A stretch of 64,000 bases of DNA from CAVWGP01 sp963754645 (lineage in GTDB: Bacteria > Pseudomonadota > Alphaproteobacteria > Bin65), in assembly GCA_963754645.1 (NCBI GenBank), contig CAVWGP010000001.1, positions 625,565 through 689,564 of the forward strand. Reading direction: 5' to 3'. Each line of letters starts with the position of its first letter. The stretch's first letter is position 1. The position numbers and the translations under genes were made by a program. Below, in pieces: positions 18,423-26,649 of the stretch. A model generated the notes under the pieces. That model was given only the letters and a program-made list of their open reading frames with translations, was not told where the DNA came from and made no database searches.

Positions 18423-19472
18423 ATGAAACGCCGAGAATTCTGCAGAACGATGTCCGCCGGAGTTGGCGGCGCACTGATGGGGGCCTCGCCGCTCGGATTT
18501 CCGCTGGTCAACACGGCCTGGGCACAGGCCCCACGGGCGCTGGATCTGCAATTTCTCGGCTTTGCGCTTGCCATTCATGTTCCGGCGATCGCCGGGGCCC
18601 TCAGCATCCTGCCGGCAATGCAGGGATACGCGGCGCCGAAATTCGCGCGCCTCAACCAGATCAGATTGGTCACGCAAACCATGGTCGGCGGCACGGCGGA
18701 TATCGGCGAATCCGATCCGCCCACGGTTCTGGCGGCGATCGAAGCGGGCGCGCCGCTCAAAATCGTCGGCAAGCCCTACAACAGCAGCAGCCTCACCCTG
18801 GTCGTGAATGCCGACAAAGTGAAGAGCCACGCCGATCTCGCCAAACCCGAGACGCGCGTCGCCATCGGCGCGAAGGGCGACATCACTCACGTCATGCTTG
18901 TCGCGCCATTGCTCAAACACGGCGTGAAGTTCGACAATCTAACGATCCTTGAGCTGCCCGGCTCGGGCACCCGCGTGACCGGGCTGCTGGCGGGACGGAT
19001 CGATGCCGGAAATCTTCACTTCGATCAGCTGGAAAGCATCGCGGGCAAGGGTAATTTCAAGGTTCTGGTCGAGCCGTGGAACGAGTTCTCGGCTTGGACC
19101 AATGAAGTGTGGATTGTCCGGACGGATTGGCTCAAGAAGCCCGAGAACGAGCGCGCGCTGGTCGATTTCCTCAAGGCCACGCTCATCGCCTATCGCCGCG
19201 CCAATGCGGATTTCGACTGGTACCTGGACAGTTTCCGCAAATATGCGACGCTGACCGACGCGAATAAGATGACGGGCGAGAAACTGAAGCCGATCTGGGA
19301 AAAGCTCAAAAATGAGGTCAAGGCTTGGCCCGTCGACGGCAAGTTTAGCGTCAAGGATATCGCCGACATGATACCCGCGTGCAAGGCCGCCGACGCGATC
19401 CGCGGCACCGTCAAGGCGGAGGACGTCGTCGAGACGAAGTATATGGAACAAGCGGTCAAGGAACTCGGCTGA
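18423..19472 (+). CDS. ABC transporter substrate-binding protein, NMT1/TauA type
   Basis: 349-aa periplasmic binding protein. Start at 18423 follows AGGGAGATG. The N-terminus KRREFCRTMSAGVGGALMGA is Tat-like, with cleavage likely after AWAQA. Family features include MVGGTADIGESDPPTVLAAI near residues 95-114 (the 'reaches the binding site via a gene-dose of gap' type of SsuA/TauA-like receptors) and ELPGSGTRVTGLLAGRIDAG near 177-196. It should capture the operon's substrate. A perfect hairpin begins immediately after its stop. Confidence 0.9.
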   Translation: MKRREFCRTMSAGVGGALMGASPLGFPLVNTAWAQAPRALDLQFLGFALAIHVPAIAGALSILPAMQGYAAPKFARLNQIRLVTQTMVGGTADIGESDPPTVLAAIEAGAPLKIVGKPYNSSSLTLVVNADKVKSHADLAKPETRVAIGAKGDITHVMLVAPLLKHGVKFDNLTILELPGSGTRVTGLLAGRIDAGNLHFDQLESIAGKGNFKVLVEPWNEFSAWTNEVWIVRTDWLKKPENERALVDFLKATLIAYRRANADFDWYLDSFRKYATLTDANKMTGEKLKPIWEKLKNEVKAWPVDGKFSVKDIADMIPACKAADAIRGTVKAEDVVETKYMEQAVKELG

Positions 19473-19492
19473 CCCGGCGCCGCCGCGCCGGG
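19473..19492 (+). terminator. hairpin directly after binding-protein stop codon
   Basis: Perfect 8-bp stem (19473-19480 with 19485-19492) and 4-nt loop, starting at the first base after TGA. No T-run follows, so it is more likely an mRNA 3'-end protector or attenuator than a complete terminator; the operon continues with the RraA-like gene. Confidence 0.45.
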
Positions 19493-19520
19493 CGGCCGAG
19501 CATCGAACGGAAGAGCTGCC

Positions 19521-20231
19521 ATGGACAAGACGACGCGCGAACTCTGCGACGGAATCGGAAAGCTGCGCACGGCGATTGTCGGCGACGTGCTTCGTGAAAT
19601 GGGCATGCCGCATCAGATCTTGAGTTCCACGATCAGCGGTTTGATCCGCGGAATGCGCGTCGTCGGCCCGGCCTTCTGTATTCGCGCCGAAACGGCGATG
19701 GGCGGCTACGCGAAACTGCCGCCGGGCACGCCGCAACCGAAGTACGAAATGTTCTCGAAGATGTACCAAGGTTGCGTGCTCGTTTACGCGACCGGCGGCT
19801 ACGACGAAGCCGCGTCGTGGGGCGACAACATCAACATGACCGCCAAGATCAAGGGTTGCGCCGGGGTCGTCGTCGATGGCGGCTTTCGCGACGCCGAGGC
19901 CATCGCCGAATCGGGCCTGCCATGCTTCGGCCGCTTCGTCACGCCGGTGAGTTCCGCGCCGCGTTTCGGAGTCACCGCGTACGAAGTACCGGTCGTAATG
20001 CCCGGGCAAACCACCCGCCACGTCACGGTCCATCCCGGCGACATCGTGCTCGGCGACTACGACGGCATCGCCATTGTTCCCCGCAAGGCGGCGGCGGATT
20101 GCCTGGCCTATGCGAACGAACTCGCGCGCATCGAGGCGGCTCAATTTGCGAGATTGTCCGCCGGCGAAGATCGCCAGACGGTCTACGAAAGCGTGAGCCG
20201 GTTCGGGCACATCAAGAAGTGGAATGGCTGA
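19521..20231 (+). CDS. RraA-family protein (HMG/CHA aldolase-like)
   Basis: 236-aa RraA-fold protein. The active-site-like block GVVVDGGFRDAEAIAESGLP near residues 115-134 retains the Gly-x-Arg-Asp used for divalent-metal and substrate binding, and GDYDGIAIVPRKAA near 176-189 is also conserved. Family members cleave 4-hydroxy-4-methyl-2-oxoglutarate or decarboxylate oxaloacetate; true RNase E inhibitors are shorter (about 160 aa) and the extra N-terminal region here fits the enzyme group. Inference: a late aldolase/decarboxylase step after ring opening by HyuAB. Confidence 0.88.
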   Translation: MDKTTRELCDGIGKLRTAIVGDVLREMGMPHQILSSTISGLIRGMRVVGPAFCIRAETAMGGYAKLPPGTPQPKYEMFSKMYQGCVLVYATGGYDEAASWGDNINMTAKIKGCAGVVVDGGFRDAEAIAESGLPCFGRFVTPVSSAPRFGVTAYEVPVVMPGQTTRHVTVHPGDIVLGDYDGIAIVPRKAAADCLAYANELARIEAAQFARLSAGEDRQTVYESVSRFGHIKKWNG

Positions 20232-21087
20232 GCCGGACCGGCATCGGGCAGGGTGGGGAATGTCCGCTGGTTTGAAATCGCCGAAGCTCAAGATCGAGAA
20301 TCTCACCAAACGCTTCAGCCGCGACGGCGAACAGCCGCTCGTCGTCCTGGATAATCTCACGCTGGATATCGGCACGCTCGAATTCGTCGCCGTGGTCGGG
20401 CCGAGCGGCTGCGGCAAGTCCACCCTGCTGCGCATCATCGATGGGCTCGAAATTCCAGATACGGGCTCGATTTTCATCGATGGCGCGGCGATTTCGGGCC
20501 CAGGCGCGGGCCGGGCGATGGTCTTCCAGAGCTTCGATTTGTTTCCATGGCGCACGACGATCGACAACATCGCGTTCGGCCTCGAGATGACGCGCATGAC
20601 GGCGGCGGAGCGACGGCGCACCAGTCAGCACTACCTTGAACTGGTCGGGCTCAAGGGCTTCGAGACGTCCTATCCGCATCAGCTCAGCGGCGGCATGCAG
20701 CAGCGCGTTGGAATCGCGCGCGCATTGGCGACCAAGCCGGATATTTTGCTGATGGACGAGCCGTTCGGCGCGCTCGACGTGCAAACCCGCGACCTGCTCC
20801 AGGACGAGTTGCTGCGCATCTTCGACGCCGAAGCCAAAACGGTGATATTCGTGACGCATAGCATCGAGGAAGCGATCTATCTCGCCGACCGTGTCGTCGT
20901 TCTATCAGCGCGACCGGCACGGATCGCCATGGATGTGCGCGTGCCGTTCAAGCGACCGCGCGACGAAATCATCAAAGGCGACCCCATATTCGTCGAAATG
21001 CGCCGCAGTATCTGGCACCAGCTCAAAAGCGGCCTTTCGCCGACGCAGTCCCTGTCGCAAAATACATTATCGGATAATTCGATATAG
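20224..21087 (+). CDS. ABC transporter ATP-binding protein, SsuB/TauB type
   Basis: ATPase of the Tau-type system, 287 aa from the ATG that overlaps the RraA stop by 8 nt. A second ATG at 20260 has a better upstream purine run (AGGGTGGGGA) and is an alternative start. Walker A is GPSGCGKSTLL, the Q-loop VFQSFDLFPW, the signature LSGGMQQRVGIARAL, Walker B LLMDEPFGALD and the H-loop FVTHSIEEAI. It closes the operon; about 530 nt without an intact gene follow. Confidence 0.94.
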   Translation: MAEPDRHRAGWGMSAGLKSPKLKIENLTKRFSRDGEQPLVVLDNLTLDIGTLEFVAVVGPSGCGKSTLLRIIDGLEIPDTGSIFIDGAAISGPGAGRAMVFQSFDLFPWRTTIDNIAFGLEMTRMTAAERRRTSQHYLELVGLKGFETSYPHQLSGGMQQRVGIARALATKPDILLMDEPFGALDVQTRDLLQDELLRIFDAEAKTVIFVTHSIEEAIYLADRVVVLSARPARIAMDVRVPFKRPRDEIIKGDPIFVEMRRSIWHQLKSGLSPTQSLSQNTLSDNSI

Positions 21088-21281
21088 GACGAGCCTCCTG
21101 CAAACTGCCAGCCGCGCTCAAGCGCTGCCATCCGACAGCAGGAGACGATATGGAAGAGCGATCGAACGGGCAGCCGCCGCGCTGATGCGAGCTTGCGTGC
21201 TGCTCAAAACAGCAGAATGCGCTGCGCTGCGGCGGGCGTGGCGCCACGGCAGTCGATTCTGCAACACCATGCTCTCTATGA

Positions 21282-21551
21282 ATTATTGATTTTGCGACCG
21301 GGACAGGCCGCGACATCGGCGACGTGTTCAATGTCTTTATGAATGTGGCCCTGCACGCCGACGGCCCCTTCGCCATCCTGCCGCCCGCGGCCGACACCGG
21401 CGATTATATCGATCTGCGCGCCGACATGAACGTGCTGGCGCGAGTGTCGGCCTGCCCCGGCGGCAGCGCCGCGACCAAAGAGAGCGGCGCCAAGCCGCTC
21501 GGCCTCACCGTTTTCCGCATACGATCGACAACCGTTTTCCGCTTGCCTTGA
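21282..21551 (+). pseudogene. C-terminal remnant of a DUF1989 (urea-carboxylase-associated) family gene
   Basis: In the 21088-21616 gap one plus-strand frame, open from the stop at 21279-21281 to the TGA at 21551, encodes RDIGDVFNVFMNVALHADG, then GDYIDLRADMNVLARVSACP. The pattern FMNV...DG...GDY-DLRAEMDVL-A-S-CP is the C-terminal signature of DUF1989 proteins (urea amidolyase-associated). The N-terminal two thirds are missing: the frame has a stop just upstream and the preceding 190 nt show no continuation I can recognise in other frames. Usual length is near 200-280 aa, here about 75. Probably a decayed member of the adjacent nitrogen-compound cluster. Confidence 0.55.
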
Positions 21552-21616
21552 CAAGTTCAAATAACGATGGGAGCGTCGGTGTTTGAAACGCAGCCGCGAG
21601 GGGAGACGGAAGCGCG

Positions 21617-22669
21617 ATGGCCTACAGACTGGCGACGATCACACACCGGGGCCATACGTTTCCGGTCGTGGCGGTAGACAAGGCCCTGATCGATTTCAAC
21701 GGCGGCTACGAATACTACAAGCAGAAAAACGGTGTCCGGAACTTCTTCAAGTCCCGGCACGGCGCGACCATGCTCGACATCCTCGAGGAATGGGAACTGT
21801 TCGACGCCGAGATCGACAAGATGGCGGCGTTTTTCGCCGACGGCCTGAAGCGCGGCACCGCGCCCACGGCTTTAATATACGCCAGCGAGGAGGTGCGCCT
21901 GCGCCCGCCCATCCTCCATCCCAACAAGATCCTCAACGCCGGATCGAACTATTACGACCATGCCCTCGAAATGGGCGCGGCCGCGCCCGATCGCGCCAAG
22001 CACGAGCCCTATTTTTTCTACAAGGGCAGCCGCCACACCGTGATCGGCAATGGCGACCAGATCGTGCTGACGCCGCGCGCCAAATACATCGATTGGGAGG
22101 CCGAACTGGCTGTCGTGATCGGCCGCACAGCCAAGAACGTGCCGATCGACAAGGCCATGGACTACGTCGCCGGCTTCACTTGCTATAACGACGTCTCGGG
22201 CCGCGACCGCATGATCCGCAAGGGCGAGACGTTCGACTACGACTGGTTCGCGAACAAGGGCAACGACACCTTCTGCCCGATGGGGCCCTATATCACGCCG
22301 ACCCGCTACATGCCCGACCTCGCCGATCTGCGCGTGCGCTGCATCGTCGGCAACGAGGTCATGCAGGACTACAGCACCGCCGACATGGTGTTCAAAATCC
22401 CGGAGCTGGTCGCCAACGCTTCGTCGATCACGACGCTGTCGCCCGGCGACGTGATCGCAACCGGCACCGGCGCTGGCGCGGGCATGGCCAAAGGCGTCAA
22501 GGTCAAGCACGGCGAGATCCACAAAGTGTTCGAGCATATGTATGCGGGCAAGGCACGGCTCTTGCGGCCGGGCGACCGGGTGGTGGTGGAAATTCCCGGC
22601 ATCGGACGCCTCGAAAACGACGTGGCGGCGCCCGACCAGCGCCGCGAGCCGCTCTTTGCCATAGACTGA
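21617..22669 (+). CDS. fumarylacetoacetate hydrolase (FAH) family protein
   Basis: 350-aa FAH-fold enzyme. GAGGGGAGA precedes the start. Conserved blocks: PPILHPNKILNAGSNYYDHA near residues 97-116, DWEAELAVVIGRTAKNVP near 157-174 (metal-binding Glu-x-Glu), AGFTCYNDVSGRD near 184-196 and SPGDVIATGTGAGAG near 275-289. Members cleave C-C bonds in beta-diketo acids or act as hydratase, isomerase or decarboxylase on oxo-dienoates. It is placed 53 nt before dctP, so the TRAP substrate may be a dicarboxylate-like compound metabolised by this enzyme. Confidence 0.92.
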   Translation: MAYRLATITHRGHTFPVVAVDKALIDFNGGYEYYKQKNGVRNFFKSRHGATMLDILEEWELFDAEIDKMAAFFADGLKRGTAPTALIYASEEVRLRPPILHPNKILNAGSNYYDHALEMGAAAPDRAKHEPYFFYKGSRHTVIGNGDQIVLTPRAKYIDWEAELAVVIGRTAKNVPIDKAMDYVAGFTCYNDVSGRDRMIRKGETFDYDWFANKGNDTFCPMGPYITPTRYMPDLADLRVRCIVGNEVMQDYSTADMVFKIPELVANASSITTLSPGDVIATGTGAGAGMAKGVKVKHGEIHKVFEHMYAGKARLLRPGDRVVVEIPGIGRLENDVAAPDQRREPLFAID

Positions 22670-22722
22670 AGCTGAACCGCCGCTGGAACGCTCCGGCCGG
22701 GAGATCGCAAGGGAGAGAATCG

Positions 22723-23697
22723 ATGAAGTCTGTATTGGCCGCTAGCGCGGGACTGGTGCTGGCCCTGGCAACGCCCGCTTTCGCCCAGCAAATCCAACTC
22801 AAGGCCGGCACGTTCCTGCCGCCGGTCGACAAATTCTGGTATCCGCCGATCCAGAAATTCCTCGACACCGTGAACGAGAAGGGCAAGGCCACAGGCCTAT
22901 CGGTCAACATGCTCGCGGCCGGCGGCAAGGGCGTATCGCCATTCGAGATGGGGAATGCCGCCCGCAACGGCGTGCTAGACCTCATTCACCTTGCCGGCAC
23001 GTTCTACAACAAGATCGTGCCGCTCGCCGACGCCCAGAAGCTCTCGACGATCTCGTCGAAAGAGGAGCGCACCAACGGCACCTATGCTTTCCTGCGGCCG
23101 ATCTACGCGCAGAAGATGAACGTGCACTATCTCGGCCGCTGGGGCGACGGCGTGCCCTTCCACCTCTATGTCAACAAGAAGATCGACAAGGCGGATCTGA
23201 AAAGCCTCAAGATCCGCGGCACGTCGGTTTACCAGGCCTTCGTCGAGAAGCTCGGCGGCACCATGGTCATAACCCCACCCGCCGACGCCTACACCATGGT
23301 CGAGCGCGGTGTGGTCGATGGGCTCGGCTGGCCGCTCTGGGGCATTGAAGCCTGGGGCTGGCACAAGGTCCTCAAGTACCGTATCGAACCGGGGTTCTAT
23401 TCTTCGGATGTTAGCGTGCTGGTCAATCTCGACACCTGGAAGAAACTGACCAAGGCGCAGCAGGACGTGCTCGAAGGGGCCATGCTCGAACTCGAAAACG
23501 ATTTCCCGAATTTACGGACCGCCAACGACGCCGCTTCGCGCAAAGTCCAGGCCGATGCCGGCATGACGCCCATCGTGCTGGGCGGTGCGGACGCGCAGCA
23601 ATGGCTCAAGGCCGCCGAGGATGCGGGCTGGGACGATATCGCCAAGAAGGACCCGGAAAACGCCGCCAAGATCCGGGCCTTGACGACCAAGAAATAA
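22723..23697 (+). CDS. dctP: TRAP transporter substrate-binding protein DctP
   Basis: 324-aa periplasmic TRAP receptor with a Sec signal peptide (residues 1-21, cleavage after AFA). GKGVSPFEMGNAARNGVLDL near 68-87 and KSLKIRGTSVYQAFVEKLGG near 160-179 match DctP; the Arg of KIRG is the usual carboxylate-clamping residue. AGGGAGAGAA... type purines precede the start (AAGGGAGAGAATCG). Unusually, its membrane partners dctQM are on the opposite strand, converging on it with an 18-nt gap. Confidence 0.92.
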   Translation: MKSVLAASAGLVLALATPAFAQQIQLKAGTFLPPVDKFWYPPIQKFLDTVNEKGKATGLSVNMLAAGGKGVSPFEMGNAARNGVLDLIHLAGTFYNKIVPLADAQKLSTISSKEERTNGTYAFLRPIYAQKMNVHYLGRWGDGVPFHLYVNKKIDKADLKSLKIRGTSVYQAFVEKLGGTMVITPPADAYTMVERGVVDGLGWPLWGIEAWGWHKVLKYRIEPGFYSSDVSVLVNLDTWKKLTKAQQDVLEGAMLELENDFPNLRTANDAASRKVQADAGMTPIVLGGADAQQWLKAAEDAGWDDIAKKDPENAAKIRALTTKK

Positions 23698-23715
23698 CCG
23701 CCGCCGCGCCGTGGC

Positions 23716-25029
23716 TCAGTTGAGGAGCCGCGGCAGCGACGTGGCCAGCCAAGGCACGGCCACGACAAGTATCAGGACCAGGAACGTCATCGCCACGAAC
23801 GGCGCCGCGGCGGCATAAACCTGTCCCATGCCGATGTTGCGGGGCGCGACACCCTTCATCACGAAGAGCAGCAGCCCGAAAGGCGGCGTCAACAATCCGA
23901 TCTGCATCGAGATCAGAAAGATCACGCCCAGCCAGATAAGGTCGATCTTCAGCGTTGCCGCCAGAGGCATGAAGAAGGGCAGCGTCAGGAGCATCATGCT
24001 CACCTGATCCAGGAAGCAACCCAGGAACAGCAATATCGCGATCATGACCAGGACGGCCATGAGCGGGGACAATTGCAGCGCGGTCAGCGCCTTCAAAGCC
24101 CCGTCGGTGCCGCCGGAGAAGGCGAGCATGTTGGCGTAAGCCGAGGATGCCGCGATGATGAAGAAGATCATGGTCGTCACCTTGGCCACGTCCTTGAGGC
24201 AGCGGTGAAGGATGCGCCAGGTCAGCACCCGGTAGGCCATGGCGATCAGGGCTGTCGCCACGCAGCCCAGCGCCGCGGAATCCGTCGGCGAGGCGACGCC
24301 GGCGAAAATGCTGCCGACCACGACGACGAAGATCGACAGAAGCGGCACGACATGGACGAAGAAAGGGAGCCAGCGTTCGCGGCCCGAGACCTTGCGCGCC
24401 TCGTAGACGGGCGCGAGTTCGGGCCGAAGCGTGCAGCGGACGACGATATAGGCGATGAACAGCCCGCTCATGATCAGCCCGGGCAAGATGCCTCCGATCA
24501 GCAATTCAGCGATCGGGATCTGCGCCAGGCTGCCGAGCAGGACGGTCAGGGCCGAAGGCGGGATCAGCATGTCGACGCCTCCAATCGCCATGATCGGGCC
24601 CATCGCCATGGTCGGGTGATAGCCGCGTTTCAGCATGTCGGGCAGCAGCGCTTGGCCAAGCATGGCCGTGGTCGCGATGGTCGACCCCGATAGCGCCGAG
24701 AACACCGTGCCGCCGGTCACGGCCACGACCGCCAGCCGGCCCGGCACCCGCGATATCAGGCGGTCGATGGCGTCGATGGCCTTGAACGCCATGCCGGTCC
24801 GCAACAGGATTTCGCCCATCAGCAGGAAGAGCGGGATCGGAGCCAGGTTGAAGTTGCTGATCGAGGCGACCGAGCCACGCACGAACGCCACCAGCCCGCC
24901 GGACCCGCCCATGAACAGCATCGCGCCCGCGATGCTGGCGACGATGAAGGCGAAAGCCACGGGCAGGCCCAGCGCCAGCAACAGGCACACCGAACCCAGC
25001 ATCAGGGCGAGCGCGGTCCCCCACTCCAT
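23716..25029 (-). CDS. dctM: TRAP transporter large permease DctM
   Basis: 437-aa polytopic membrane protein, the 12-TM channel subunit. It opens with hydrophobic MLGSVCLLLALGLPVAFAFI; the conserved block GGVDMLIPPSALTVLLGSLA near residues 149-168 and the late block IGLLTPPFGLLLFVMKGV near 377-394 (TPP-G motif) are diagnostic. It follows dctQ by 15 nt on the minus strand and ends facing dctP. Confidence 0.94.
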   Translation of the reverse strand: MEWGTALALMLGSVCLLLALGLPVAFAFIVASIAGAMLFMGGSGGLVAFVRGSVASISNFNLAPIPLFLLMGEILLRTGMAFKAIDAIDRLISRVPGRLAVVAVTGGTVFSALSGSTIATTAMLGQALLPDMLKRGYHPTMAMGPIMAIGGVDMLIPPSALTVLLGSLAQIPIAELLIGGILPGLIMSGLFIAYIVVRCTLRPELAPVYEARKVSGRERWLPFFVHVVPLLSIFVVVVGSIFAGVASPTDSAALGCVATALIAMAYRVLTWRILHRCLKDVAKVTTMIFFIIAASSAYANMLAFSGGTDGALKALTALQLSPLMAVLVMIAILLFLGCFLDQVSMMLLTLPFFMPLAATLKIDLIWLGVIFLISMQIGLLTPPFGLLLFVMKGVAPRNIGMGQVYAAAAPFVAMTFLVLILVVAVPWLATSLPRLLN

Positions 25030-25044
25030 CGCTTCACAATCGCT

Positions 25045-25563
25045 TCACAAGCTCGCCCGTTGCGTCGGGTCGCTCAATTCGGCGACGACGCCGGGAATCC
25101 GCGCCAGGCGCAGCGCGAATTCGATCGCGAGCAGCAGGCACGCGACCGGTAGCGGCAGCAGCACCAGCCACTCCGGCGTCCACCAGGATTTGTAGATCAG
25201 GGTCTTGTTGCGCCACGAATCGGCGAAGACGACGACGGCGTAATACAAAAACACGAGCGAGGCCGCGCAGCCGATGCCGTCGATCGCCTGTTCGAGCCGG
25301 ATCGCGACCCGGCGCGGCAACGCGGTCAGTAGAATGTCGATGCGGATATGGGCCCCTTTGCGCAACACCCACGGCGCCGACAGGAAGGCGCCCGCACACA
25401 GCAGATATTCGCTGACTTCGATCAACCAGGGGAGCGAGCCCCAGCCGAAAAAGCGCAGCGCGATCTCGGCCGTCATGAGCACGATCAGGACGCCGATAGT
25501 CCAGCCGAACAGGCTGCCCAGCGCATCCATGACCCACGACATGACCGCCAACGGGGCCTTCAT
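25045..25563 (-). CDS. dctQ: TRAP transporter small permease DctQ
   Basis: 172-aa four-TM small permease. The frame is open further upstream, but the ATG at 25563 gives the normal length and starts just before the first amphipathic helix and TM (MDALGSLFGWTIGVLIVLMT). The typical block ALRFFGWGSLPWLIEVSEYL is near residues 33-52 and LRKGAHIRIDILLTALP near 65-81. It is the first gene of dctQM. Its promoter region (25564-25682) is bounded by the IS6-family element 120 nt upstream, so expression may have been altered by that insertion. Confidence 0.9.
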   Translation of the reverse strand: MKAPLAVMSWVMDALGSLFGWTIGVLIVLMTAEIALRFFGWGSLPWLIEVSEYLLCAGAFLSAPWVLRKGAHIRIDILLTALPRRVAIRLEQAIDGIGCAASLVFLYYAVVVFADSWRNKTLIYKSWWTPEWLVLLPLPVACLLLAIEFALRLARIPGVVAELSDPTQRASL

Positions 25564-25682
25564 GGCCGCCGCCTCGGCCGGGCTTTGCGCCCGGCGCCGC
25601 CTCTCGATTTTCCGGTCACACCGATTGTCTCCGCCCCCATTTGCGGCGGCCATTATCGCCGCCTGGACCGAGCGCGCAATAC

Positions 25683-26489
25683 GGCATAGTCACGGCGTTT
25701 TATGGCGTGCGGTTCGTTTGGCGGCTCGATAGCCAAGGCGATGCAGAAAATCAGTTACAGCGGCTATCGGTTTCCGCCTGAGATCATCCATCAGGCGATC
25801 TGGCTCTATCTCCGGTTCACACTGAGCTTCCGCGACGTCGAAGATCTGTTGGCGGAACGCGGAATCACGGTCTCCTACGAAACTATTCGACGCTGGGTGA
25901 ACCATTTCGGGCCGATGATCGCAGCGGACTTGCGCAAGCGCCGACCCAGGCCCCACACGACCTGGCATCTGGACGAGGTCTATCTGAAAATCGATGGCCG
26001 CATGGTCTACCTGTGGCGCGCCGTCGACGCCGAAGGCGAGGTCCTCGACGTGCTGGTCCAAGCGAAAAGGAACAAGCACGCCGCACTGAAACTCATGCGA
26101 AAGCTCTTGAAGAAATACGGCTTCGTTCCGGATCGGTTGGTCACGGACGACTTGCGGTCGTATGGCGCTGCTGCCCGCGATCTCGGGATCGAGAACCGCC
26201 ATGAGCGCGGTCGATGGCGCAACAATCGAGCCGAGAACTCGCATCAGCCGACCCGACGACGGGAGCGCAAGATGCAAGGCTTCAAGAGCCGGGGATCAGC
26301 CCAGAGATTTCTCTCCACTCACGCAGCCGTCTACAACACCTTCAACGTCCAACGCCATCTACATCGGCTCAAACGCACCGAGGCTTTCGTGTCGCCGCGA
26401 TGAACACGTGGCGGGCGGTGGTCGCGGTCGCTTGAGGGTAAGGAAGACGCAGGCTTCTCGCGTTGTTGGTTTGACAACGTGACAATGCC
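25683..26489 (+). mobile_element. IS6-family insertion sequence, about 807 bp
   Basis: Ends were placed by imperfect terminal inverted repeats: the left end begins GGCATAGTCACGGCGT at 25683 and the complement of the right end begins GGCATTGTCACGTTGT at 26489, 13 of 16 identical. A single DDE transposase gene fills it. Length fits IS6-family elements. IS6 insertion normally makes an 8-bp direct repeat, but the flanks (CGCAATAC left, GGCGGGCA right) differ, which suggests a deletion or recombination after insertion. Confidence 0.75.
25702..26403 (+). CDS. IS6-family DDE transposase, altered C-terminus
   Basis: 233 aa (220 aa if the ATG at 25741 is used). SYSGYRFPPEIIHQAIWLYL opens the conserved N-terminal domain with a helix-turn-helix at FRDVEDLLAERGITVSYETI. 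The catalytic triad is visible: D in TWHLDEVYLKI, D in LVTDDLRSYG and E in NRAENSHQPTRRRERKM. The last 10-15 residues look frameshifted: the frame ends in TEAFVSPR, whereas a shifted frame running to 26435 gives FRVAAMNTWRAVVAVA, which resembles the usual C-terminus. The core is intact, so activity is possible. Confidence 0.88.
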   Translation: MACGSFGGSIAKAMQKISYSGYRFPPEIIHQAIWLYLRFTLSFRDVEDLLAERGITVSYETIRRWVNHFGPMIAADLRKRRPRPHTTWHLDEVYLKIDGRMVYLWRAVDAEGEVLDVLVQAKRNKHAALKLMRKLLKKYGFVPDRLVTDDLRSYGAAARDLGIENRHERGRWRNNRAENSHQPTRRRERKMQGFKSRGSAQRFLSTHAAVYNTFNVQRHLHRLKRTEAFVSPR

Positions 26490-26649
26490 GGCGGGCATGT
26501 TTACCGCCAATGGGGCGGCAAGTTTGGCTGCCGACCCATTGCGAACCATGGTGTTGCCAACCGAAGCGCGCTCGTTTAACGAACCGCCGTATCGAGGCGA
26601 TCGACAAGTACCGCCCCAATTGCGGGCGGAACACAGCAGCAGCCGATAG
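26485..26649 (+). pseudogene. orphan 54-codon frame, possible 3' remnant cut by the IS
   Basis: An open frame starting inside the right IS repeat and ending TAG directly against the ATG at 26650 (TAGATG). It encodes MFTANGAASLAADPLRTM, later FNEPPYRGDRQVPPQL. I do not recognise a family. The tight junction with the next gene looks like an operon boundary, so this may be the C-terminal end of a gene whose 5' part was removed by IS6-mediated deletion. It could also be non-coding. Confidence 0.25.

Noticed and set aside
21023..21397. A minus-strand 124-codon frame in the gap after the Tau-type ATPase
   Set aside because: No recognisable motifs, and it crosses the plus-strand DUF1989 remnant, which has clear family patterns.
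21548..21553. TTGACA before the FAH-family gene as a promoter -35 box
   Set aside because: No acceptable -10 hexamer at 15-19 nt; it overlaps the end of the DUF1989 remnant.
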